Assembly (NCBI GenBank): GCA_903915535.1
Contig: CAIWTJ010000186.1
Location: forward strand, 1 to 64,000
Length of the DNA: 64,000 nucleotides
Reading direction: 5' to 3'
Origin: Enhydrobacter aerosaccus
GTDB taxonomy: Bacteria > Pseudomonadota > Alphaproteobacteria > Reyranellales > Reyranellaceae
Shown: piece after piece, positions 15,961-25,100 of the stretch
Layout of the letters: each line of letters begins with the position of its first letter
Numbering within the stretch: position 1 is the stretch's first letter
Notes under the pieces: generated by a model
The model's database searches: none
Told to the model about the DNA's origin: nothing
Seen by the model: only the letters and a program-made list of their open reading frames with translations
Position numbers and translations under genes: made by a program

Positions 15961-17478
15961 CTACTTCAGCTTGAGGCCGATCACGCGCACCAGCCCGTCC
16001 GGCATCTGCTTGTAACCTTCGAGCCTGTCGGTGTGGGCGATCAGCACCTGCGGGTGATAGAGGAAAAGGAAGTCGCCTTCCGGCAGCACCTTGGCGGTGA
16101 CCTTTTCGTAGGCCTTCTTGCGCTCTGCCGGATCGGACTTGGTGCGCGCTTCGAGGTGCGCGGCGTCGACATCCTTGTCGCAATAGCCGGCGTAATTCAG
16201 CGACGCCTTGCAGGCCTGGATGATGAAGGCGTTGCCATCGGGATCGGCGCGGCCGCTCCAGCCGAACAGGTAGAGCTGATAGTCTCCCTCTTCGGCCTGC
16301 TTGATCGAGGTCGCGAACTCGGTGACCCTCAGCTTGAGGTCGAAGCCCGCTTCCGCGGCCATCGACTGCATGATCTCGGCGACAGCGCGATTTTCCGGGC
16401 CATTGGGCACAAGGAAATCGAGCGTGAGCGGTGCCGTGACACCCGCCTCCTTCAACAGCGCCTTGGCCTTCGCGACGTCGCGCTTGGGGATCGGGAACTT
16501 CTCCTGATAGTAGGGATTCTGCGGGCTGACCCACTGGTTGCCCGGCACGAATTCGCCGTTGAACACGACCTGGTTGATCGCGTCGCGGTCGATCGCGAGT
16601 TCGAACGCCTGACGCACGCGGGCGTCCTTGCCGAACGGGTTGTTGGCTTTGGCGCCGTTGCCAAGGTTCAGCATGACGCCCAGGTAGCCCAGCGATACCG
16701 CCTTGCTGAGCTTGAGTTTGGAATTGTCGCGCACCGACTTGATGTCGGTCGCAAGCACGCGCTCCATCAGGTCGAGGCCGCCCGACTTCAGGTTGGCAAG
16801 GCGCACCGTCCCGTCGACGATCGGCAGGTACGTGATCTTGTCGATGAAGACCTGGTCCTTGTTCCAGTAGTCGGCGAATTTCTCGACGACGATGCGGTCC
16901 TGCTGGACGCGCTCTACGAATTTGTACGGTCCCGCGCAGACGGGCTTGAGCCCGAACTTGTCGCCTTCGGCTTCCGCGGCCTTGGGCGAGACCATCATGC
17001 CGGCGCGATCGGTGAGCTGGGAGAGCAGCGGCGAGAACGGCGCCTTGAGGTTGAGCTTGATCGTCAGCGGATCGACGACGTCGACGGACTCGACGGAACT
17101 GAGCTCGCTCTTGCGCACCGAGAATTTCCACGAGAGATGCCGGTCGAGGCTGTATTTCACGGCCGCCGCATCCATCGCCTCGCCGTCGTGGAACTTTACG
17201 CCCGGGCGCAGCTTGATCGTGAGTGCCTTGCCGTCGGCCGAGGTCTCGTGGCTGAGCGCCAGCTGGGGCACGATGTTCAGCTTGTCGTCGATGTCGAAAA
17301 GCTTGTCGCAGATCGAGGCGAACACAATGCGGCCGACGTAGGTGCGGGCCATCGAGGGGTCGAGTATGTCGGGATCCTCTGCGAGGCCGACGCGCAGGTT
17401 GGTTTGTGCCGCGGCAGTGCCGATCGCGGAGAAGGAAAGCATCAGCGCCAGCGTCAGGCGGCGGAAATTCGCGGTCAT
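15961..17478 (-). CDS. ABC transporter substrate-binding protein, family 5 (peptide/nickel type)
   Basis: A 505-residue periplasmic binding protein of the oligopeptide/nickel class. The signal peptide MTANFRRLTLALMLSFSAIGTAAA is followed by TNLRVGLAEDPDILDPS, the standard opening of family 5 proteins. The body has the KLRPGVKFHDGEAMDA motif (solute-binding family 5 signature) and VRQAFELAIDRDAINQVV. ATG 17478 with GGGGGC upstream was chosen over the longer frame to 17718, which overlaps the divergent gene. No permease genes are nearby. It may bind peptides, opines or other organic ligands; the ligand is not readable from sequence. Confidence 0.87.
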   Translation of the reverse strand: MTANFRRLTLALMLSFSAIGTAAAQTNLRVGLAEDPDILDPSMARTYVGRIVFASICDKLFDIDDKLNIVPQLALSHETSADGKALTIKLRPGVKFHDGEAMDAAAVKYSLDRHLSWKFSVRKSELSSVESVDVVDPLTIKLNLKAPFSPLLSQLTDRAGMMVSPKAAEAEGDKFGLKPVCAGPYKFVERVQQDRIVVEKFADYWNKDQVFIDKITYLPIVDGTVRLANLKSGGLDLMERVLATDIKSVRDNSKLKLSKAVSLGYLGVMLNLGNGAKANNPFGKDARVRQAFELAIDRDAINQVVFNGEFVPGNQWVSPQNPYYQEKFPIPKRDVAKAKALLKEAGVTAPLTLDFLVPNGPENRAVAEIMQSMAAEAGFDLKLRVTEFATSIKQAEEGDYQLYLFGWSGRADPDGNAFIIQACKASLNYAGYCDKDVDAAHLEARTKSDPAERKKAYEKVTAKVLPEGDFLFLYHPQVLIAHTDRLEGYKQMPDGLVRVIGLKLK

Positions 17479-17588
17479 CGAGCCCCCAATTGTTCGAGCG
17501 CCACTGGTAGCACGGTCCTCCACCGCCGAGAACTCGCGATGGCGTGAGACGCGGGATCGGCTAGGCTTGCGAACCCAAGGAGATCGGA

Positions 17589-18692
17589 ATGGCAAAAGAG
17601 GACGGAAAGCCCGCGGCCCAATTGGCCGGCATGTTCCAGGCCCGTCGCGACCCGGCCGCGCCGACGCCGTTCGGCCGCATCTTCGTGCCGGACCCTGCGT
17701 GGCTGGCCAAGGCCGCACCCGAGCCGATCCTCGAGCCCGATCTCGCGATCGTCGACACCCACCATCACCTGTGGGACATGCCGGGCTATCGCTATCTCCT
17801 CGACGAGTTCCTGGCCGACCTCGGCTCAGGTCACAATGTCGTGGCGACGGTCTTCAACGAATGCCATTCGATGTATCGCGCGGCGGGACCGGCGGAGATG
17901 CGGCCGGTCGGCGAGGTTCAGTTCTGCGCCGGCATCGCGGCCATGAGCGACAGCGGCATCTACGGCACGAGCCGCATCTGTGCCGGCATCGTTGGCTTCG
18001 CCGACCTCACCCTGGGCGATCGCGTGGCGGGAGTGCTCGAGGCGGAGATCGCCGCAGGCGGCGGACGTTTCCGCGGCGTGCGCCACGGTGCTGCCTGGGA
18101 TGGCGACCCGATCATCGGCAACGGTCCGGTCGCGGGCGGTCCGGGCCTCTATCGGCGCGACGACTTTCGCGCCGGCATGGCGCGGCTCGTGAAGCTCGGC
18201 CGGTCGCTCGATGCCTGGCTCTTCCACACGCAGATTGCCGATCTGGTCGATCTGGCGCGAGCCTTTCCCTCGGCCAACATCGTGCTCTGCCATATGGGCG
18301 GACCGCTGGGCTATGGCCCCTACGCGGGCAGGAAGGACGAAGTATTCGCGCTTTGGAAGAAGGGCATGACCGAACTCGCCACCTGTCCCAACGTCTCGGT
18401 GAAGCTGGGGGGCCTCACCATGCGGCTGGCGGCCTACGATTACCTGAAGATGGCGGCGCCTCCCACGTCGGTGGAGCTCGCGGACTTCTGGCGGCCTTAC
18501 GCCTTGACTTGTCTCGACCTGTTCGGCGCCGGGCGTTGCATGGTCGAAAGCAACTTCCCGGTCGAAAAGATGGGTATTGGCTATGCCAGCCTGTGGAATG
18601 CCCTGAAGCGCCTCGCTGCCGGCGCCTCGGCCGAGGAGAAACGGGCGATTTTCAGTGCGACGGCGGCTCGCGTTTACCGTCTCAACCTCTAG
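17589..18692 (+). CDS. Amidohydrolase-family metal-dependent hydrolase
   Basis: A 367-residue cytosolic TIM-barrel enzyme of the amidohydrolase 2 family (COG3618-like). The first metal site is visible as LAIVDTHHHLWDMPGYRYL; later segments FPSANIVLCHMGGPLGYG and CMVESNFPVEK supply the expected histidine and C-terminal acidic regions, with Asn in place of the more usual Asp in the last motif. AAGGAGATCGGA precedes ATG 17589. The binding-protein gene upstream is divergent with about 110 bases between, which might share regulation. Lactone or decarboxylation substrates are typical for relatives; the specific substrate is unknown. Confidence 0.8.
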   Translation: MAKEDGKPAAQLAGMFQARRDPAAPTPFGRIFVPDPAWLAKAAPEPILEPDLAIVDTHHHLWDMPGYRYLLDEFLADLGSGHNVVATVFNECHSMYRAAGPAEMRPVGEVQFCAGIAAMSDSGIYGTSRICAGIVGFADLTLGDRVAGVLEAEIAAGGGRFRGVRHGAAWDGDPIIGNGPVAGGPGLYRRDDFRAGMARLVKLGRSLDAWLFHTQIADLVDLARAFPSANIVLCHMGGPLGYGPYAGRKDEVFALWKKGMTELATCPNVSVKLGGLTMRLAAYDYLKMAAPPTSVELADFWRPYALTCLDLFGAGRCMVESNFPVEKMGIGYASLWNALKRLAAGASAEEKRAIFSATAARVYRLNL

Positions 18693-19024
18693 TCGGTCGG
18701 CCGGGAGGCCCAGCCGCGCTGAAGCAGGGCGCTTCGAACGAGACCCACGGTTTTCGTGGAATGCAGCACGAAAACGGCGGGAATGCCTACGACCAGAACG
18801 ACGGCCTGCAGGTTGCCCGGAACGTAGGGCAGTCCCTTCACGACGAAGGCGAGCGTTCCGAGCGCGCAGCCGATGCTCCAGCACAACGACTGCGGCAGCT
18901 TTCTCGGTCCGGACTTCACCAGCACGTAGGCCGGGCCCATGAACCCGGCGAACAGGTAGGAAATCTTGCCGATTCGGACGGTCTTGTCATTATGGTCGTC
19001 GACGAGGCGATAGTTCGAAAACAT
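18689..19024 (-). CDS. Hypothetical small membrane protein
   Basis: A 111-residue protein with three probable hydrophobic segments (ISYLFAGFMGPAYVLV, CWSIGCALGTLAFVV and LQAVVLVVGIPAVFVL) and a short polar start (MFSNYRLVDDHNDKTVRIGK). It reads like the DUF2628-style small membrane proteins, but I cannot confirm a family. It converges on the amidohydrolase gene with a 4-base overlap at the stops. The start is ATG 19024. Inner-membrane location is inferred. Confidence 0.6.
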   Translation of the reverse strand: MFSNYRLVDDHNDKTVRIGKISYLFAGFMGPAYVLVKSGPRKLPQSLCWSIGCALGTLAFVVKGLPYVPGNLQAVVLVVGIPAVFVLHSTKTVGLVRSALLQRGWASRPTD

Positions 19025-19136
19025 GAAGGGTGAATGATCCCACTTTTGGATTACGCAGGGCTTACGCCAATGAGTTCAAAACGAGTAGCTGGGGAACAAT
19101 CTCGATAGACCACCTTCACGACAGGGAGCTTTGGCG

Positions 19137-19580
19137 ATGCGATATTTGGATGCGTTGCTAGTGGCGGGCGTCGTTCTTGTTACTGGCGCGGCCCAGGCCG
19201 CACCAGTGACCTACAGCGGAAAAGCAGGGGGCGACAAGGTCGGAGAGCTCGCACCGCGCGCCGGCAACAAGGTCATCGGCACGTCGAAATGCGCGAACAA
19301 CGAGGTGACCGTCGACGTCACGGTCGACGGTGCGTCCGTGAAGGGTTCCTTCAAGGAAAAGACCAGCCAGCGCTACCAGTTCGAGACGACCCGCGATGGC
19401 ACGGGCGCGTTCAAGATCGGTGTGCCCCGCAACCGCGAGCAAGGCGCCTCATCGGGCAATGTTTCCCATTCCGGCCTGGACGACAGCCAGATTCACGTTC
19501 GTGGCGTGATCAACGAGGGCGAGGCCCAGATCTCCATCGAAGATACCTGCCTGTTCAAGGCGACGCTGAGGAAGAAGTAG
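19137..19580 (+). CDS. Hypothetical exported protein
   Basis: A 147-residue secreted or periplasmic protein. The signal peptide MRYLDALLVAGVVLVTGAAQA ends in an AQA-AP cleavage site. The mature part is beta-rich and charged, with two cysteines (SKCANNEVTVDVTVDG and EDTCLFKATLRKK) that may form a disulfide. I do not recognise the family. The start is ATG 19137 after AGGGAG; a TTG two codons earlier is possible. It is the last chromosomal gene before the left end of the mobile island, whose repeat begins 20 bases past its stop. Confidence 0.6.
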   Translation: MRYLDALLVAGVVLVTGAAQAAPVTYSGKAGGDKVGELAPRAGNKVIGTSKCANNEVTVDVTVDGASVKGSFKEKTSQRYQFETTRDGTGAFKIGVPRNREQGASSGNVSHSGLDDSQIHVRGVINEGEAQISIEDTCLFKATLRKK

Positions 19581-19600
19581 CGCGGCCGATCGCAGGGAGA

Positions 19601-19646
19601 CTGGTGCTGCCGCACAGGATTGAACTGTGGACCTCCCCCTTACCAA
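19601..19646. repeat. Left attachment repeat (tRNA-Thr 3' fragment)
   Basis: Identical over 46 bases to 55801-55846 in the same orientation. It contains the T-arm, acceptor 3' strand and CCA of tRNA-Thr read on the minus strand and stops inside the anticodon loop, so it cannot make a tRNA. The bases on either side differ between the copies (A/G before, C/G after), which defines the repeat limits. Confidence 0.93.
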
Positions 19647-19668
19647 CGGCAAGCAAAGGGGCGCGCCA

Positions 19669-20823
19669 TCAATGGTTTGGGCCGAACTTTCCCCGGCGTC
19701 CCCCAGCCCGGACCTGTGGACTGGTTGCCTCGGGACGGCTGTAACGCAGCGTCGTCTTGATGTTGGCGTGGCCGACATAGTCGCGGGCGGCCACCGGATC
19801 GCCGGTTTCGCGGATCACGGCCGTCACCACGGCGCGCCGGCTGGCATGGGGCCGCCAATGGATGTCGGCAGGGGCCACGGCATCGACGGCGCCATAGACG
19901 GCCGAGCGGAATATCCACGGAAATACCTTGCCTTGGTCGCGCGCGGGCAGGGCCGACAGGGCCGCGACCGCCTGGGGTGACATCTCAAATTCGGCCCAGC
20001 GGTCGGGCTTGCTCAGCAGGATGGTAGCCTTCGCCTGACCGAGCGCGACGGTCGACCATTCCCAGCGCAGCCACTCCGAGATCCGGTAGCCGCGCTCGTG
20101 CACCAGCAGCACGAGGGCATGGAGCGCACGCAGGCTGGCGGCCTTTTGCCTCGATGCCTTGTCGCGGCCTTTGGCGGTAGGCCGGCACTGGGCGATCGCG
20201 TCCTCGATCGTGGCGAGCAGGCGCGTCACGTCGGCATCGTCGGCGGCGGGCGGCATCTGTCTCGGCATCTCGCCGGCCAGCGGCTTCTCGGCCTTGAGCT
20301 CGATCAGCGTGCGCCATTCCTGGGCGGCGGCGAATCGCACGATCGCGCGCAGCGGCGTCGTAATGTTGCGGTTCACCGTCTCGGCAGAAGGAGGCGGATA
20401 AGTTTGGCGGGGCGGGGTGGCACGCAGGGCCTCGGCATTGGCCCGGGTGCGCTCCTCGCGGAACGTGCGGGCGGCGCCGGTGAGGTGGCTCTGGTTGATC
20501 GCGGCGACCGGTGTGCGCGTGCCGACCAGGCGCACGACCTCGTCGACCTTGTCGCGCGCATCGTCGCTGCGCAGCGTCGCCTTGTAGTGATACGCCGCCG
20601 TCTCGAGGGTTACTGCGGCACCCGCGGCGGGAGGACGATGACGGTGCCAATCTTCTAGGAAGCGCCGGACGTGAGCCTGAGCCGCCGATTGATGTCCCGC
20701 GGGCGTGACGATCTCGGTCCACTTGCCGTCGGGAAGCTGTCCGCGCCAGGCGATTGTGGCGTTGCCTTTTCGGGTTCCAGGCTCGTACCAGGTGCCGGGT
20801 TGGCCGGCGATCTTGTAGGGCAT
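19669..20823 (-). CDS. int: Tyrosine recombinase (site-specific integrase)
   Basis: A 384-residue integrase of the phage/ICE type. The catalytic set is complete: Arg248 (GYRISEW), Lys273 (LSKPDRW), His326 and Arg329 (PHASRR), His352 (YVGHANIKTTLRY) and nucleophile Tyr361. The N-terminal third holds an arm-binding-like region (PGTRKGNATIAWRGQLPDG) and the 70-180 segment the core-binding helices. It catalyses integration and excision at the tRNA-Thr repeat 23 bases from its stop. The start ATG 20823 lies inside the upstream HTH gene (169-base overlap in another frame), which suggests translational coupling. It is last in a four-gene overlapping operon. Confidence 0.92.
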   Translation of the reverse strand: MPYKIAGQPGTWYEPGTRKGNATIAWRGQLPDGKWTEIVTPAGHQSAAQAHVRRFLEDWHRHRPPAAGAAVTLETAAYHYKATLRSDDARDKVDEVVRLVGTRTPVAAINQSHLTGAARTFREERTRANAEALRATPPRQTYPPPSAETVNRNITTPLRAIVRFAAAQEWRTLIELKAEKPLAGEMPRQMPPAADDADVTRLLATIEDAIAQCRPTAKGRDKASRQKAASLRALHALVLLVHERGYRISEWLRWEWSTVALGQAKATILLSKPDRWAEFEMSPQAVAALSALPARDQGKVFPWIFRSAVYGAVDAVAPADIHWRPHASRRAVVTAVIRETGDPVAARDYVGHANIKTTLRYSRPEATSPQVRAGGRRGKFGPNH

Positions 20824-21008
20824 CGGCGCAGCGCCTCTTTCACCTTGGAGATGTCGTTGGAGGTTAGGACCGCGCGGGCGCCTCTGCCAATGGGCCAGAC
20901 CCCGGCATCCACAACGGCGCGCTGCAGGGTGCGGACGGAATAGCCGTAGCGGGCGGCGAAATCGGCGACGGTGGTTTCGTCGGCGGGGAGGGGCGCGCGG
21001 ACGCTCAT
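20655..21008 (-). CDS. Small helix-turn-helix protein overlapping the integrase
   Basis: A 117-residue protein. The first 65 residues look like a DNA-binding domain (VADFAARYGYSVRTLQRAVVDAGV, a helix-turn-helix). The rest is Pro/Ser/Arg-rich and read in another frame over the first 169 bases of the integrase gene, so it is probably unstructured. Its ATG overlaps the stop of the upstream gene (ATGA, 21005-21008). It may act as an excisionase or recombination directionality factor, judged by position only. Confidence in the start is good; confidence in the C-terminal half is low. Confidence 0.55.
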   Translation of the reverse strand: MSVRAPLPADETTVADFAARYGYSVRTLQRAVVDAGVWPIGRGARAVLTSNDISKVKEALRRCPTRSPANPAPGTSLEPEKATPQSPGADSFPTASGPRSSRPRDINRRLRLTSGAS

Positions 21009-21229
21009 TCGAGGGATTGATGTTCAGCGTTAACAGAATGCGGTTCGCAATATCCAGCGGTGCTCACGGCGCAAGGCCATGCGGATGATTGTACTCGACC
21101 GGCACACTGCGGCTTCAAGAGGTCCCGCATGCCGCGCTCCGACACGCCAAGCTGTTGGCGTGCTGCTTTAGGCGTCAGAAGCAGCGGAGGTTGGCTCCTC
21201 AAGCGCTCATCCTTTGCGATGCCGGTCAT
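21005..21229 (-). CDS. Excisionase-like small DNA-binding protein, possibly frameshifted
   Basis: A 74-residue protein with LLLTPKAARQQLGVSERGM, the start of an excisionase/MerR-type winged helix. After DLLK the expected basic wing is not recognisable, so a frameshift or divergence is likely. It is linked by 4-base ATGA overlaps to both neighbours (21226-21229 and 21005-21008), which supports real translation. The inferred job is control of excision. Confidence 0.5.
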   Translation of the reverse strand: MTGIAKDERLRSQPPLLLTPKAARQQLGVSERGMRDLLKPQCAGRVQSSAWPCAVSTAGYCEPHSVNAEHQSLE

Positions 21230-21549
21230 GCGTTCTCTTCCAGTGGCTCGAGTTCGACAGGATGGTAGTCCATCGGGAGTCCTCGCAGCCTTCGAACGCA
21301 GAGAAAGAAGCCGAGCGCCAGATTGATCGACAGAAGGGATTTGCAGACGACCTTGCCAACGATCTGTCTAGAGAGGGGATACTGCCCAGTGCGCAAAATC
21401 GCTCGCCCCTTTGTCGACAAGTACTTTCGATCGATTAGAAGGCTGGATTTGTGGATCGATTCCACATCAAGAGGCGTGAATTTGTCGACGCTATCCGCCT
21501 CTATAACTTCCGCTGTCTTGGTCAGAGGTCTTTCGGGCCTATTTCCCAT
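21226..21549 (-). CDS. Hypothetical protein, first gene of the recombinase operon
   Basis: A 107-residue protein beginning MGNRPERPLTKTAEVIEADSV. It has no motif I recognise. A moderately hydrophobic segment is present near residues 70-85 (SLLSINLALGFFLCV). Its stop overlaps the next ATG by 4 bases, and the tight chain of overlaps down to the integrase suggests one transcript starting upstream of 21549. Base composition is more AT-rich than the surrounding chromosome, in line with foreign origin. Confidence 0.5.
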   Translation of the reverse strand: MGNRPERPLTKTAEVIEADSVDKFTPLDVESIHKSSLLIDRKYLSTKGRAILRTGQYPLSRQIVGKVVCKSLLSINLALGFFLCVRRLRGLPMDYHPVELEPLEENA

Positions 21550-22175
21550 TTTCCTCGCCAGGCCGAACGGCCTTCAGCATGGAAAAGGATCACACATCGC
21601 TTGAAAAGCGCTGTTTGGGGCACGTGCGAGCCCTGGATACTGTAGAGAAGAAATAGGATGGTGCCGCATGTGCGTCGCGCCGCTGCGCTTCATTAGGGAC
21701 AGGATTAAACGGCCTTCGGACGAATAGAGTAGCGCTTTCCGATATCTTCTCTTCGCGTGCCGCGATGGAATAGTTGTGCACCCGCCGAAAGTGGCCCAAT
21801 CGTCGATGCACTCGCGAGCGCTGCAATGAACTGTCGACGTTTCATGGACTGTCCCTTGGTCATAGCGACGTAACCCTATCATGTCGTCGAGAGGTTGCTG
21901 ATGGGAACGTAACGGCGAATTCGCAGGTCGAGGTACGTTCAGGGTCATGAACCGAAGTGATGGCCTGTCGGCATCATGTCCGGAGCGCCCCTTTGAGCAG
22001 ACCTCCTTGGGGTCCGGTGGAAAGTCCAAAACATGCCATGATCAGCATCGCCGTTGAATGTTGCATGTCTCGGGCGCCCCGGTAGGTGACGAAACAACGG
22101 CTGGGGTAACAACGAATTCGCCGATCTGCTAGGAATGGTTGTACCGTGGGAACGTACGACGAGCTGGGGAGAGCG
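21550..22175. other. Intergenic region between recombinase operon and kinase operon
   Basis: About 626 bases between divergent units. Open frames here lack Shine-Dalgarno sites and protein-like composition, so I call no gene. It should contain both promoters; I could not pick convincing -35/-10 pairs. Confidence 0.4.
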
Positions 22176-25100
22176 ATGGCAGGGGGGCCGGAAATCGACA
22201 ACGGGCGAACGATCGGCGTGCTGCGGCGGCAACTCGAAGCAGCGCTTGCCGAGCGCGACGAGGCGCGCGCGCAGCAGGCGGCGCTGGCCGAGGTCCTGCA
22301 GGCGATCAATGCCGCGAGCGGCGATTTCGCACCCGTCTTCGATCTCATCATCGGCAAGGCGATGGCGCTCTGCGATGCGCCGCTCGGGAGCCTTCTCGCC
22401 TATGAAAACCAGCAGCTCACCCTGCTGGCCGCACGCAATGGGGCCCCTCGACTGACCGAGTACTGGTCCAGGCCGCAACCGGTAATGCCGAACACCGCGA
22501 CGGGCCGAGCCCTGCATGAGGGCAAGACCGTCCAGACCGCCGACCTTTCCAAGATCGACAGCTACCTCAAGGATCGCCTGCCCATGACGGTGGCGAGCGT
22601 CGAGCTGGGAGGCATCCGCACGCTCGTCCAGGTGCCTCTTGTTGGCGAGCACGGGACGATCGGACTGTTCATCCTCTACCGGCAAGAGGTGCGCCCCTTC
22701 ACCGAGGCGCAAATCGCGCTGGTCGAGTCGTTCGCGGCGCAAGCCACGCTTGCCATGGAAAACGCCAGGCGCTTCGCCGAGCAGCGCGAATCGCTGGAAC
22801 AGCAGACCGCGACATCCGAAGTGCTCGAAGTCATCAACGCCTCGCCCGGCGATCTCGAGCCGGTGTTCGGCGCCATGCTCGAGAGGGCGATGCACCTCTG
22901 CGAGGCGGCCTTCGGCATCTTCGGCCGTTTCGACGGCAAGCTCTTCGAGCCCGTCGTCGACCGTGATGTCCCTGCAGAGCTGATCGCGACCACACGTCAT
23001 ATCCAGTCGCCGCCGCCCAATTCCGGACTGGGCCGTCTCGCCGCCGGCGAATCGGTCGTGCAACTGGTCGACCTCGCCGACACCGACGTTTACCGCGCAG
23101 GCTTCGTGGGCGCGACCGCGCTGGTCGACATCGGCGGCGCAAGGACCGCCATCTTCGTCGCCCTGCGCAAAGAGGGCGTCCTGCTGGGCGTCCTCGTGAT
23201 GTACCGCCGCGAGGTCCGCGCCTTCAGCGACAAGCAGGTGTCGCTGCTGCAGAACTTCGCCGCCCAGGCCGTGATCGCCATGGAGAACGCCCGCCTGCTC
23301 ACCGAGCAGCGTGAGGCGCTGGAGCAGCAGACCGCGACCGCCGACATCCTGCGCGTCATCTCGCAGTCGCCGACCGATGTGACGCCGGTGCTGGACGCCG
23401 TCGCCAAGGCCACCGTCCGGCTGTGCGAGGGCGCCGACACGGTGATCGTGCTGCGCGAAGGCGATCACTGGTTTGCCGTGGCTCATGAAGGCCCGTTGGC
23501 ATCGCCAGCCATCCAGTTGCGCCGGAAATTGACCCGCGAGACGGCGCCGGGCCGCGCCATACTCGATCGCGGCACCGTGCACCTCGCCGATATCCAGGCG
23601 CTCGACCCCGTCGAATTCGCCACCGAGCGCGAGATCAGCCAGCGCCTGAACTTCCGCGCCACGGTCTCGGTGCCGATGCTGCGCGACGGCGAGTGCGTGG
23701 GCACCATCAACCTGCGCAAGAGCGAGCCCGGGCCCTTCTCGCCGCGCCAGGTCGCGCTGCTCGAGAGCTTCGCCGCCCAGGCGGTGATCGCACTGGAGAA
23801 CACGCGGCTCTTCACCGAGCTCAGGGAAGCGCTCGACCAGCAGACCGCGACGGCCGACATCCTGCGCGTGATCTCGCAGTCGCCGACCGATGTGCAGCCC
23901 GTCCTCGATGCCGTGGCCAAGGCGGCCGTGCGCTTCTGTGGCGCGCTGGATGCCGTCATTATTCTGCGACAGGGCGAGGAATGGCGGGGTTACGCCCATG
24001 AAGGGCCTTTGAGCGGCCCGCTATCCCGCTGGCAGCCGCTGAACCGCGAGACCGCGCCCGGACGCGCGATGGTCGACTGTCGGACCGTCCACTATCCCGA
24101 CATTGCATCGCTCGATCCGGCCGAGCATGGCCGCGAGCTGGCGGATGCTGCGCTCATGGGCTTCAGCGCGGTCGCTGTCGCTCCGCTGTTGCGCGACAGC
24201 GAGTCGATCGGCGCGATCGCGCTGCGCAAGCGCGAAGCGGAGCCGTTCACGTCACGGCAGATCGAACTGCTGGAGAGCTTCGCCGCACAGGCCGTGATCG
24301 CCATCGAGAACGTGCGCCTGTTCACCGAACTCAGGGAATCGCTCGACCAGCAGACCGCCACCGCCGAGATCCTGCGCGTCATCTCCCAGTCGCCGACCGA
24401 TGTGCAGCCGGTCCTGGACGTCGTCGTGAAAGCCGCCCAGCGCTTCTGCGGCGCCGACGATGTCGTGATCAGCCTGCGCCACGACGACGAACTCGCCATC
24501 GCCGCCCACGACGGCCCGATCGAGGCGCCGCCGCCCCGGCGCAAGCTCGATCGCAGCACCACCCAGGGGCGGGCCGTCATCGACGCCACGACGATACACC
24601 TGCCCGACATTTCCCAGGTCGACCCCGTCGAATGGGGCGCATTGGTCGCGCTTTCCCAGCGTTTCGGCGCCAAGGCGTCGCTGGCGGCCCCGATGTTGCG
24701 CGAGGGCACGGCGATAGGAGCCATCATGCTGCGCCGGCGCGAGCCCGGCCCCTTCACCGAACGGCAGATGGCGCTACTGGAAGCGTTCGCGGCCCAGGCC
24801 GTGATCGCCATCGAGAACGTGCGCCTGTTCACCGAACTCAGGGAATCGCTCGACCAGCAGACCGCCACTGCCGAGATCCTGCGCGTCATATCTCAGTCGC
24901 CGACCGACGTGCAGCCGGTGCTCGACGCGGTCGCCGAGGCGGCACGCCGCTTCTGCGGCTCCGACAATGTCAATATTCACATGACGGACGGCGACCAGCT
25001 GGTCACGCGCGCCAGTTCCTCGGGGCCCGAGGCAACCGGCCTCGGAACCCCTATTGGAACCCGGATACCGAACGATCGGCGGTCGGCGGCGGGACGCGCC

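Noticed and set aside
19601-19646. A second functional tRNA-Thr at the left island end
   Set aside because: Only the 3' part is present; the sequence diverges inside the anticodon loop, so no 5' acceptor or D-arm exists.
21574-22029. 151-residue minus-strand open frame
   Set aside because: No Shine-Dalgarno, no recognisable composition, overlaps the likely promoter region of divergent operons.
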